DNA of 51,269 nucleotides from Methanomassiliicoccaceae archaeon UBA421. GTDB taxonomy: Archaea; Thermoplasmatota; Thermoplasmata; Methanomassiliicoccales; Methanomethylophilaceae. The position numbers and the translations under genes are program-made. The notes under the pieces are model-generated. The model did no database searches, was not told the origin of the DNA, and saw only the letters and a list, made by a program, of their open reading frames with translations. Below, one piece after another: positions 33,101-40,070 of this stretch (positions are counted from its first letter, which is position 1; the number at the start of each line of letters is the position of its first letter). The stretch spans positions 291,945 through 343,213 of the forward strand of contig DAHB01000005.1 of assembly GCA_002498365.1 (NCBI GenBank), read 5' to 3'.

Positions 33101-35485
33101 GAGTCCATGTACAAGGTCGCGAGGACGGCCGTCACCGGGAACGGCAAGTGGCTGTACTCCAAGGCGGACCATCCCGACATCGACAGGAACGCGGCCGTCG
33201 ACCGGATAATAACCAGGCACCTGGAGTGTTTCGCTCCGGCCACATCGGCCGAGGTGGCGTTCGCCCTGTCGCTGACGGACGACGAGTCCCGCGCAGCTCT
33301 AGAGTCGCTTCTGAGCAGCGGGGAGGTCGCCAAAGGCAGGTTCCTGATATCCGAAGGCGACCAGTACATGCTGAAGACTGACAGGATGAGGCTCCGGGCC
33401 GGCAAGGAGAACGTGTACAGCTTCGAGGCTGTGGAAGACTACCGCGCATCAAAGGGGCGCCGGTTCGAAAGCATCCAGGATTATTTCAAATTCTACGGGT
33501 CGGCAGGAAGCGAGATCGACGTGTTCAGCCGGGTGAGGGAATTCAAGCTGAAGGAATGGCAGAAAATGAGGGAGTCCGGAAGGATACTTCTGGGAAGGTT
33601 CATGCGCGGACGCGTCAGATACGTGCTTTCGGAGGATGCCGACAGGTTCGCCGCCCTAAGGTCCGACGAGACGGAGCCCGGAGACGAAAAGGTTCTCAAC
33701 ACGATCGACGGGATGGGCACGGCCACACTGCGCCAGCTTCTCGGCGAGATGAACATGGACAAGGACGCCCTCAAGGAGGCAGTCTACCGTTTGGACAGGT
33801 CCCTCAAGATAGTAAGGGCGTTCGGCGAAAGAGAAGACTGGGGGACCGAGAACACATACATGGCGTACCGCCCTGGGCCTGTCGCCGGGGACCCTCTGAG
33901 GGAGCTCGCCGAACAGACCGTGAGGGCTTACGGCCCTCTGCCGGCCCAGGCACTGAGATACATTCTGGGCGTGGCGCCCGAGGATGCCAAAAGGCTCATG
34001 GAAGACATCGGGGCCTCCCAGATAATAGTAGGGGACTCTCAGACACAGATGTTCGTATTCGAAGACGAGCTGGAGGCCCTGGGAGGGATCCACGGACGCG
34101 AGTCGAAGATCCGTCTGTGCACGCCCTTCGATCCGGACATCTCGTCCAAATGGGCGGAGCTGTCCGCCCGTTACGGCGACAGCTGGGTATATCCGCTGAT
34201 CAAAGGCTCGTCGGTGGTGGGTGCCCTCGAGATGTGGGAGATGTCCGGGTGCATAGAGATACGCGCATTCGACCTGGACTCCGTCGAACTGATGCCTGCG
34301 GCCCTGGCATCGATAGACGACATCATGGTCTTCTTCAAAATGAAGAACACAGACATAGTCCGTGTCAGGGAAGTTATGGGAAAGGACGCCTCCGCTCTCG
34401 GCCCCGAAGAGAAGAAGATGATGGAGGATGCGGGCTACGTCATGGTCAACGGCTTCTACGCAAAGGGCGGCCTGGTCGAATACACCATGACCGACGATGA
34501 TTTTCTCAGTTATGTCTTCGAGAAGCAGCGGGCCGGCGACAACGACAGATATCCCACGGTGATGAACGCCGTAAGGGCACGGGGGTACATCCGCGGAGAC
34601 CAGGAGATATACACGAGGGTGCTGGACAAGACCACTCTGAAGAAACAGCTGGAGCGCGGATACCTGGTCAAGACCTCGCTCTACCCCGCCTTCATAGGAT
34701 ACACGACCGAGGAGTTCGCAAAACTGTACAGGGCGGCTAAATCGGAGGAGCTCGACGGCGACGAGAAGCTGGTGATGTCGATGGTCTCCAACCATTCTCC
34801 GATATCCAGGAAAGAGATCGTGTTGGGGTCTCCCATTTCAGAGCCACGCACCGTGGAAGCGCTGAACGCGCTGTCGAAACTATCCGCGGTCTACCAGGAC
34901 TCCGATTCCTACTACAGCCCGGTACCCATGCCGAATGTGACGAGAGAAGACGCTTTCAAGGAAATAGCCAGGCACCATTTCCGCGACTTCGGTATATTCT
35001 CCGCCGAGAACCTTTCGCGTTTCATGTCGGCACGCATGTCCGAGGTCAGGTCGACGCTGGCAGCCCTCGAGGCGGAGGGGCTTCTCAAGAAGGGATTCTT
35101 TATCAGGGACGACCCCACGCTCATGTGGATGCTCGCTTCCGACGTCGGGAAGAAACAGAATGTACACAGGGGGACGTTCGCCCTCAACACCCAGGACAAC
35201 CTGCACGTCTACCTAAGGCAGCACATAAAGGGAGAGATCGGCCAGTCCCGCGCAGTAATATTCGAAGGGACCAGGATTTCCGGCCATTTCGACGGGAAGC
35301 TCACGTATGCAGGTTCCAAGGTCGAGAATTTCGAAGGTTCGGACCGTGCTTACAGGTTCCTCAGCGACTCGGCGAGGTCCCTCGGCATATCCATAGAGAA
35401 GGGCAAATCGGCGGAGCAGGATGACGATTGGGATGCGGTCGAGTTCTATCTCAAATCAAACCCCGGAGCCGTCACGCGCAAGTGA
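30107..35485 (+). CDS. lhr: Very long Lhr-type superfamily 2 helicase
   Basis: 1,792 aa, about twice the usual archaeal Lhr and longer than most bacterial Lhr (~1,500 aa). Helicase core: Walker A SPTGSGKT (~54-61), DEIH (~179-182), SATLAP, and GLQRIGRSGH. The core winged helix and beta-barrel follow to ~850. The C-terminal half holds several winged-helix modules (for example TPINRISESLEVSEDMVYR), then an AlkZ-like barrel at ~1337-1395 (LCTPFDPDISSKW), as in bacterial Lhr-CTD, plus ~390 further residues. It probably unwinds RNA:DNA or damaged DNA in repair. The ATG at 30107 is preferred over a TTG at 30095. Confidence 0.9.
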   Translation: MIERSNTVYTKEEVMGVMEPLISTWFEERFDGLTEPQAKAIPLIHQRKNVLVSSPTGSGKTLTAFTSIINELTKYARAGTLEERIYCIYISPLKALANDVNRNLNEPLDQMAQVAADNGFEPPGIRVAVRSGDTPQNERQKMSRHPPHILITTPESLALVISAPKFRESLKKVEWVILDEIHDICDSKRGAFLSLTLERLKDWCETDFSRIGLSATLAPMEAIAGYLVGNNNDGSVRDVTIVESDSKKQLDLRVICPSADMTALSSEMVNSMMYDQLKELIDGHETTLVFTNTRSGAESVVYKLKERGLENIEVHHSSLGRETRLDVEERLKRGEIKCVVSSTSLELGIDIGSVDLVCQIGSPKSVAKGLQRIGRSGHSFGQVAKGRLLVFDPDDLVECAVMCRAAHRGDIDRVGIPENCLDVLAQAIIGMSLDSRWDVDAAFRLVKGSYCYRNLTKEEFLSDLRYLGSRDDFEGVYSKIWFDEDENQFGRKKGARMIYYLNLGTIPEEANYKVVTGHGSIAGELSEKFVERLSPRDVFVLGGRSFEFVRSKGMTAFVKEATGRKPTVPSWAGEMLPRSFDLSMDIAKFRKEMSERLESDTGTLISGMSEDLDIDEGSARSIVSYFREQKAVAGFIPDSEKLAIEEYIDPSGNQRLVFHFPFGRRVNDALSRGYAYRLTNVLGTNVSVTVSDDNFMIGTSRKVETHKIPGMLKSKDIEQILRKAIKDSEIFKLRFRHTASRSFMILRNYMGRSISVNRQQIRSSYLLDELGNMDNMPVIEETYREIMEDDMDIRNAEHVLRLIEEGKMKVETVAYTGTPSPFAHSAIISSFSDIVLMEDRSALLRELHRKVLYRALGDAVKEFEFDEDQIVPYFREKIGRIQTKEDIVPMLMRTGPLQALRERGRNIYAYSDEDKKTVDKWIRELLSEGRIGSVFMDDPYVMAAEEVPFYAAATAKEREMTEIDAKVLEEVTTDTPINRISESLEVSEDMVYRSIRKLESMYKVARTAVTGNGKWLYSKADHPDIDRNAAVDRIITRHLECFAPATSAEVAFALSLTDDESRAALESLLSSGEVAKGRFLISEGDQYMLKTDRMRLRAGKENVYSFEAVEDYRASKGRRFESIQDYFKFYGSAGSEIDVFSRVREFKLKEWQKMRESGRILLGRFMRGRVRYVLSEDADRFAALRSDETEPGDEKVLNTIDGMGTATLRQLLGEMNMDKDALKEAVYRLDRSLKIVRAFGEREDWGTENTYMAYRPGPVAGDPLRELAEQTVRAYGPLPAQALRYILGVAPEDAKRLMEDIGASQIIVGDSQTQMFVFEDELEALGGIHGRESKIRLCTPFDPDISSKWAELSARYGDSWVYPLIKGSSVVGALEMWEMSGCIEIRAFDLDSVELMPAALASIDDIMVFFKMKNTDIVRVREVMGKDASALGPEEKKMMEDAGYVMVNGFYAKGGLVEYTMTDDDFLSYVFEKQRAGDNDRYPTVMNAVRARGYIRGDQEIYTRVLDKTTLKKQLERGYLVKTSLYPAFIGYTTEEFAKLYRAAKSEELDGDEKLVMSMVSNHSPISRKEIVLGSPISEPRTVEALNALSKLSAVYQDSDSYYSPVPMPNVTREDAFKEIARHHFRDFGIFSAENLSRFMSARMSEVRSTLAALEAEGLLKKGFFIRDDPTLMWMLASDVGKKQNVHRGTFALNTQDNLHVYLRQHIKGEIGQSRAVIFEGTRISGHFDGKLTYAGSKVENFEGSDRAYRFLSDSARSLGISIEKGKSAEQDDDWDAVEFYLKSNPGAVTRK

Positions 35486-35514
35486 TTTATAACCAATTGA
35501 ACTATCGTTAACTT

Positions 35515-35916
35515 ATGAAGATACCTTGTGAGATCGTAGTTTGGTACGTCCTGCCCACCATCCGCAGGGAAATAGCCAGAGAGCTTGTTTTCGAGCACGG
35601 CATGACCCAGGCGCAGGTCGCCAGGAAATTCGAGGTCACCGACGCCGCCATATCCCAGTATCTGAAGAAGAAACGCGGGGAGAACGAGACGATCCAGAAC
35701 AGCGAGAGGTACGGGCTGTTCTCCGAAGAGATAAAAAGGTCGGCCGCGAGGCTGGCGGCAGGAGAAGTGGATTTCGTGACGGAGATGTGCAAGCTCTGCT
35801 ACACCGTGAAGAACTGCGGCATGCTGGCAGAGATCTACGAGCAATATACCGGCTATGACGCCCCCCGGTGCGCGATGGCGGACGCAGATGTTCAGAGGAT
35901 GATGCTCAGGGAGTGA
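35515..35916 (+). CDS. HTH regulator with conserved cysteines (COG2522-like)
   Basis: 133 aa. N-terminal IPCE (C5), then an XRE-type helix-turn-helix at about 30-53 (MTQAQVARKFEVTDAAISQYLKKK), and a C-terminal part with C92, C95, C101 and C119 (MCKLCYTVKNC). Five Cys in this pattern suggest a metal or iron-sulfur site and a redox- or metal-sensing repressor; this is inference. A TATA-like box (ATTTATAACC, 35486-35495) lies 24 nt before the ATG, so its mRNA is probably leaderless. It starts 29 nt after the long Lhr gene and overlaps the end of the convergent glycosylase gene by 25 nt. Confidence 0.83.
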   Translation: MKIPCEIVVWYVLPTIRREIARELVFEHGMTQAQVARKFEVTDAAISQYLKKKRGENETIQNSERYGLFSEEIKRSAARLAAGEVDFVTEMCKLCYTVKNCGMLAEIYEQYTGYDAPRCAMADADVQRMMLRE

Positions 35917-36689
35917 TACAGAAGCTCCTGTGCGTATCCGGCGTACCTGCCGAAGATACGCCTTCCGGCCGATGAAACTTCTTCGTAGCTCCCCTCGACG
36001 CTGTATACTTCTCTCATCGACCTTGAGATCCTCGCATCGACGGGGAACGCCTCCAGGTGTCCGTAGGCGAAGACGGCCACGCAGTCCGCGACCTTCGGAC
36101 CTATTCCGTTGATCTTCTTCAGCTCCTTCACGCAGCCCTCGTAATCAAGCCCCTCCAGGGATGCCAGGTCGTAGGTGCCGTTCTCCACCTTCTCGGCGAA
36201 TTCCACGAAACGCCCCTCGCGATATCCCAGGCGGCATTCGCCGATGCTTCCGCATCCGTCCAATATCTGTCCGGGAGTCGGAAAGGAATGCGCCCCCCCG
36301 AGGTCTGTTCCGAACATGACGCACACGGACCCGACCATCTTCGCTATGCGTTTCACGTTGGCGTTGGTGGCCAGAATATAGGTGGCAGCGCACTCCCAGA
36401 CGTCCTGTCTGAGTATTCTCAGTCCGGGGCAGGAGGCCGCGAGTCCTGCGATGTACGCGTCCTTTCCGGAGATCTCCTCCATTATGGCGGGAAGGTCGTC
36501 CTCCGAACGGAAATATCTTTTAATGCGTTCCTCGCCGCATCCTTCGCACCCGAACCCTCCCTCCCTCTGGACGAGCTCGACCTTATCGTTGCCTAGGACC
36601 CCTCTCCACACGCCGCCGTCCTTCTTCCAGCGGTGGGCCTGGCCGCATCCGAGGGTCGCGTCCAGGTCGACTTCAATAGAAATCTCCAT
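35892..36689 (-). CDS. OGG1-like 8-oxoguanine DNA glycosylase/AP lyase
   Basis: 265 aa. The N-terminal domain begins with the OGG1-type LGCGQAHRW, and the HhH-GPD motif has catalytic Lys199 and Asp218 (KINGIGPKVADCVAVF, PVDAR). It removes 8-oxoguanine and cleaves the abasic site. An extra Cys pair (CEGCG, 48-52) is not typical of human OGG1. The ATG at 36689 is chosen because the conserved N-terminus starts there and a TATA-like box (TAATTATTA, near 36715) lies 26 nt upstream. Divergent from endonuclease IV, which acts on its product. Confidence 0.9.
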   Translation of the reverse strand: MEISIEVDLDATLGCGQAHRWKKDGGVWRGVLGNDKVELVQREGGFGCEGCGEERIKRYFRSEDDLPAIMEEISGKDAYIAGLAASCPGLRILRQDVWECAATYILATNANVKRIAKMVGSVCVMFGTDLGGAHSFPTPGQILDGCGSIGECRLGYREGRFVEFAEKVENGTYDLASLEGLDYEGCVKELKKINGIGPKVADCVAVFAYGHLEAFPVDARISRSMREVYSVEGSYEEVSSAGRRIFGRYAGYAQELLYHSLSIIL

Positions 36690-36781
36690 GGCGTCGCCGA
36701 TGCGTTTTCGATAATAATTAGTTGCGCCGGGGCGGTTCCGGACGAAGCACGGTACGCGGGGCGCCGTACTGAATATCCAGT

Positions 36782-36804
36782 TATTTTTATTTGAAATAAA
36801 AATA
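36782..36804. promoter_or_regulatory. 23-bp perfect AT palindrome between OGG1-like and endonuclease IV genes
   Basis: Arms TATTTTTATTT and AAATAAAAATA around a single G. It lies between the two predicted TATA-like boxes (near 36715 for the glycosylase, 36840 for endonuclease IV), 78 and 47 nt away. This is the position of an operator or activator site for a shared repair promoter. No bound protein is known. Confidence 0.5.
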
Positions 36805-36864
36805 TTATCATTCGCAAGGGCTCCGGGGCGGGAATGTAAATATGCAAAAAGCTCTTCACCTGGT

Positions 36865-37674
36865 ATGAGATTCGGTCCCGCAGGATATCCTTCCGAGGGC
36901 AAGACGCCCATAGGATCTTTGGAATACGCGAGGTCCCTGGGCCTCGATGCCCTTGAGGTCGAGCTTGTGCGCGGCGCACGCGTTTCCGAGGAGAGGGCTA
37001 AGGAGATCGGCGCGGCGGCGGAACGTCTGGACATCAGGCTCTCCTGCCATGCTCCCTACTTCATCAGCTTCAATTCGGAAACCGCCGAGACCAGGGAAAA
37101 AAGCGTAAGCTGGGTAATGGACACCGCACGCGTGGCCCATAACATGGGAGCTTACATAATCGTCATCCACGCCGCATCCTATGGCAAACATCCGGAGACG
37201 GCGACCGACTCGGTGATAGAAGGGCTTTCGGTCTGCAAGGACAACATGGACAATGAAGGGATCAGGGACGTGGTCCTGGGCGTGGAGACCATGGGCAAGA
37301 AGGGGCAGTTCGGCACTCTAAAGGAGATCGAGGAGGTCATGGACAGCGTGGACGGCGTACGCCCGGTGCTGGATGTGGCCCATGTGCACGCCAGGAACGG
37401 AGGGTCGTTGAAGACCGAGGAGGACATGCGGGCCCTCCTCGGGGAGTTCTTCCCGTTGTGCGGGGACAGGGCCCATTTCCACATAAGCTGCATAGAATAC
37501 GGCGACAAGGGGGAGAAGAACCACCTGCCGTTGGAGGCGAGGGACCCGGACATGCAGCTTCTCGCGAACGCGTTGGAAGACTCCGCGAGGGACTGCACAT
37601 TCATATGCGAATCTCCCAGGATAGCGGCGGACGCAGTGGTGTTCAGGGACATGTTCCCCAGGTATCGGCGCTGA
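36865..37674 (+). CDS. nfo: Endonuclease IV-type AP endonuclease
   Basis: 269-aa TIM-barrel zinc nuclease that incises DNA at abasic sites. Metal-site segments appear in order: SCHAPYF, VIHAAS, GVETMGKKGQFG, LDVAHVHAR, AHFHIS, EKNHLPL and ICESPR. Length and motifs fit the archaeal endonuclease IV/Xyl-isomerase-like group. A TATA-like box TGTAAATATG (36835-36844) lies 25 nt before the ATG and there is no ribosome binding site. Divergent from the OGG1-like glycosylase, giving a two-step base-excision unit. Confidence 0.9.
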   Translation: MRFGPAGYPSEGKTPIGSLEYARSLGLDALEVELVRGARVSEERAKEIGAAAERLDIRLSCHAPYFISFNSETAETREKSVSWVMDTARVAHNMGAYIIVIHAASYGKHPETATDSVIEGLSVCKDNMDNEGIRDVVLGVETMGKKGQFGTLKEIEEVMDSVDGVRPVLDVAHVHARNGGSLKTEEDMRALLGEFFPLCGDRAHFHISCIEYGDKGEKNHLPLEARDPDMQLLANALEDSARDCTFICESPRIAADAVVFRDMFPRYRR

Positions 37675-37687
37675 TTTCCGTGTAAAG

Positions 37688-37696
37688 CTTTAAAAG
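37688..37696 (+). promoter_or_regulatory. Promoter box of tRNA-Thr
   Basis: CTTTAAAAG lies about 28 nt before the first base of the tRNA, the normal place of an archaeal TATA box for a tRNA gene. Confidence 0.55.
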
Positions 37697-37720
37697 CAAC
37701 ATCTCATTTGCGGCTCATAG

Positions 37721-37792
37721 GCCACTGTGGCTCAGCGGTAGAGCGGCGGTTTCGTAAACCGTAGGCCGGGGGTTCGATTCCCTCCAGTGGCT
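37721..37792 (+). tRNA. tRNA-Thr (anticodon CGT)
   Basis: All stems fold: acceptor GCCACTG with CAGTGGC, D stem GCTC/GAGC, anticodon stem GCGGT/ACCGT around loop TTCGTAA, T stem GGGGG/CCCTC around TTCGATT. The anticodon CGT reads ACG (Thr). The discriminator base is T, usual for archaeal tRNA-Thr, and CCA is encoded at 37793-37795. No intron. A T-rich run (TCTTTTATTT) follows as terminator. Confidence 0.95.
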
Positions 37793-37799
37793 CCATCTT

Positions 37800-38585
37800 T
37801 TATTTCAGAGGCTCCCATACCGTCGCGCGTAGCCTGTTCACGGACCTGAAGCGGCAGATCCCGTCTTCCGACCGTTCCTGTAATATGTCCTCCGCCGCCG
37901 CCACGGCCTCTTTTTCGACCCCGAAGAACGAGAACGTCCCGGTCTGTCTTCGGACCGCCTCACCGATCGGCATGTCGATCGCCACCGTCGCCGAGAATTC
38001 GCGGGTCTCCGGCCTCCTCCCCGATGCCTCCAGCTTTTCCACGATGCCGTCGGTGGTCCTGGAGGCGAAACTGTATTCCTTTCCGAGCCTTGCCCATATC
38101 TCGGACTGAAGGCGGTCTCCCCCGTTCTCGATCCAGGAGACCATGGCGCAGCAGGATGCGGACAGCCGGTCCATGCGCTCAATGGAATCATCGGTCCCGG
38201 ACCCGGAGCAGAGGGCGGCCACGATCACGTCCCATCTTCTGTCCGGGTCGAAGGTGTTCCAATCGGCATCGATCCTCTCCAGGTTCGAGACGCCCTCCCG
38301 TCCCGCCGTTTCGAATAACCGGTCGAGCATCTTCGCGGAGGAGTCCAGGCACGATACGGACCTGGAGCGGCGGGACATCGGGAATGAGTACGTGCCCGGG
38401 CCGCTCCCGACCTCCAGCACGTCCCGCGTCTTGTCCAGGCATCCCCGTTCCGCCAGCCACTCAACTATGCGTTCGGGCATGTCCCCCTGCTGCTCCGCAG
38501 TGTACGTCTCGGCAAAGATGTTCCAGAACCGTACCTTCTCGTGGGCCGGGACGTCTTCGCCGTCAAGGGGATGCAGGGCGGCCAT
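37800..38585 (-). CDS. Class I SAM-dependent methyltransferase
   Basis: 261 aa. SAM-binding motif I is DVLEVGSGPGTYSF (56-68), followed by the acidic post-I CLDSS and the IVAALCSGSG strand. No closer family is recognised, so the substrate is unknown. The ATG overlaps the thiC stop (ATGA), which suggests coupled translation with thiC. The reading frame is open upstream inside thiC, but the overlap start is more likely. Convergent with the tRNA-Thr gene, whose CCA is 5 nt away. Confidence 0.8.
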   Translation of the reverse strand: MAALHPLDGEDVPAHEKVRFWNIFAETYTAEQQGDMPERIVEWLAERGCLDKTRDVLEVGSGPGTYSFPMSRRSRSVSCLDSSAKMLDRLFETAGREGVSNLERIDADWNTFDPDRRWDVIVAALCSGSGTDDSIERMDRLSASCCAMVSWIENGGDRLQSEIWARLGKEYSFASRTTDGIVEKLEASGRRPETREFSATVAIDMPIGEAVRRQTGTFSFFGVEKEAVAAAEDILQERSEDGICRFRSVNRLRATVWEPLK

Positions 38586-39892
38586 CAGCAGCCTTCGTGC
38601 CTGTCCGAGATGTCCCCTTCTTTTATCAGGTACTTGTTGACGATCTTCACGGCGCAGACGTCGCCGCACATGGAACACCCGTCCTCCAGCTTGGTGCATC
38701 CCCTGTCCCTGTACCTGCGGGCCTTCTCGGGGTCGAGGCAGACCTCGAACATCGTGGGCCAGTCAAGCTTCTTACGGGCCCTGGCCATGGCGTCGTCCAT
38801 CTCGAACCCCCTTCCTCTTGCAAGGTCCCCGGCATGGGCCGCGATCTTCGACGCGATGACCCCTTCCCTGACATCGTCCACGTCCGGAAGGGAAAGATGC
38901 TCCGCCGGTGTGAGGTAGCAAAGGAAATCGGCTCCGGCCTGTGCCGCGACGGCGCCGCCGATGGCACCGACGATATGGTCGTAGCCCGGAGCTATATCGG
39001 TTACCAGAGGTCCGAGCACATAGAACGGCGCCCCGTCGCACATCCTCTTCTCCAGCTCTATGTTCATCGGGATCTGGTCCAGCGGAACGTGCCCCGGGCC
39101 CTCGACCATCGATTGGACGCCGGCATCGCGCGCACGCCGCACCAGATGCCCCAGCGTCATAAGTTCGGATATCTGCGCCTGGTCCGTGGCGTCGGAGATG
39201 CATCCCGGCCTGAAGCCGTCGCCGAGGGACAGGGCGAACTCGTATTTGCGGGCCATCTCAAGCAGGTAGCCGTAGTTCTTGAACAGGGGGTTCTCCTCCC
39301 CGTTGTGCAGGATCCATGCCGTCAGGAACGATCCTCCCCTCGAAACGACGTCCATGATCCTGTCGGACTTTTTGAGCCATTGGACGGTCTCCCTGGTTAT
39401 TCCGCAGTGGACCGTCATGAAGTCCATCCCGTCCCTGGCGTGTTTCTCTATGCCGTTGAAGATGTCGTCCTCGGACATGTCGACCACGGCGTTGTTGCGC
39501 GCGGCGGTGAGCCCCGTCTGATATATCGGGACGGAGCCCATCATCACCGGGCACTCCTTCAGGAGCATCGACCTTATGGCATCGATGTCCCCTCCCGTGC
39601 TCAGGTCCATCACGGAGTCTGTACCGTACTTGAGGGAGACCCTGAGCTTCTCCAGCTCTCCGTCGAGGTCGACTATGTCCCTCGAGGTCCCCAGATTGAC
39701 GTTGATCTTCACGTTCAAACCCTCGCCTATCGCCGCGGGGACCGGGTCATGGACGGGGTTGCAGGGCATCACTATGCGGCCCGAGGCGATCCCGTTCCTT
39801 ATGAATTCTTCAGTGACGCCTTCCTTCTCGGCGACGATCCGCATAGCAGGCGTGATCTCTCCCCTGCGTGCCTTTTCCATTAAGGTGCTCAT
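38585..39892 (-). CDS. thiC: Phosphomethylpyrimidine synthase ThiC
   Basis: 435-aa non-canonical radical SAM enzyme that makes HMP-phosphate, the pyrimidine of thiamine, from aminoimidazole ribotide. The barrel motifs (VNLGTSRD, SLGDGFRPGCISDATD, EGPGHVPLDQIP) are complete and the cluster motif CSMCGDVC lies near the C-terminus. The N-terminal domain is the short archaeal/Gram-positive form. A TATA-like box (AAATAAACG, minus strand, 39917-39925) lies 29 nt upstream; I looked for a TPP riboswitch and saw none. Followed by an overlapping methyltransferase gene. Confidence 0.96.
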   Translation of the reverse strand: MSTLMEKARRGEITPAMRIVAEKEGVTEEFIRNGIASGRIVMPCNPVHDPVPAAIGEGLNVKINVNLGTSRDIVDLDGELEKLRVSLKYGTDSVMDLSTGGDIDAIRSMLLKECPVMMGSVPIYQTGLTAARNNAVVDMSEDDIFNGIEKHARDGMDFMTVHCGITRETVQWLKKSDRIMDVVSRGGSFLTAWILHNGEENPLFKNYGYLLEMARKYEFALSLGDGFRPGCISDATDQAQISELMTLGHLVRRARDAGVQSMVEGPGHVPLDQIPMNIELEKRMCDGAPFYVLGPLVTDIAPGYDHIVGAIGGAVAAQAGADFLCYLTPAEHLSLPDVDDVREGVIASKIAAHAGDLARGRGFEMDDAMARARKKLDWPTMFEVCLDPEKARRYRDRGCTKLEDGCSMCGDVCAVKIVNKYLIKEGDISDRHEGC

Positions 39893-39985
39893 CTGATATC
39901 GCCCGTCAATCCTCTTACGTTTATTTCAGCGTTCCCGATGGACGGGCCGCCGTTTTTCCGGTCTCCGGTCTCCGGGCCCCGCCCT

Positions 39986-40004
39986 CGCGCGCGCGATGCG
40001 CGCG
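39986..40004. repeat. Alternating CG tract with dyad, upstream of gyrB
   Basis: Five CG steps (39986-39995), AT, then GCGCGCG. The flanking 7-bp arms CGCGCGC and GCGCGCG pair around GAT. Alternating CG DNA can flip to the left-handed form under negative supercoiling. It ends 4 nt before the TATA-like box of gyrB (TTATATAGG). Confidence 0.5.
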
Positions 40005-40007
40005 TTG

Positions 40008-40016
40008 TTATATAGG
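40008..40016 (+). promoter_or_regulatory. TATA-like box of the gyrBA operon
   Basis: TTATATAGG lies about 59 nt before the gyrB ATG, predicting a leader of roughly 30-35 nt. GGAG 10-13 nt before the ATG is a possible ribosome binding site. The CG tract touches this box on its upstream side. Confidence 0.5.
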
Positions 40017-40070
40017 AGGATACCATAGGGAAGGCTGTTGCATTGATATTTCAGTGCGGAGCTGTTCGTT

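Noticed and set aside
38024..39883. Plus-strand open frame of 619 codons opposite thiC and the methyltransferase
   Set aside because: Arg/Pro/Ser-rich antisense shadow; ThiC is unmistakable on the minus strand.
39893..40070. TPP riboswitch upstream of thiC
   Set aside because: No CTGAGA core or matching second helix is seen in the 178-bp gap on the thiC strand; the TATA-like box lies only 29 nt before the start, leaving no leader for it.
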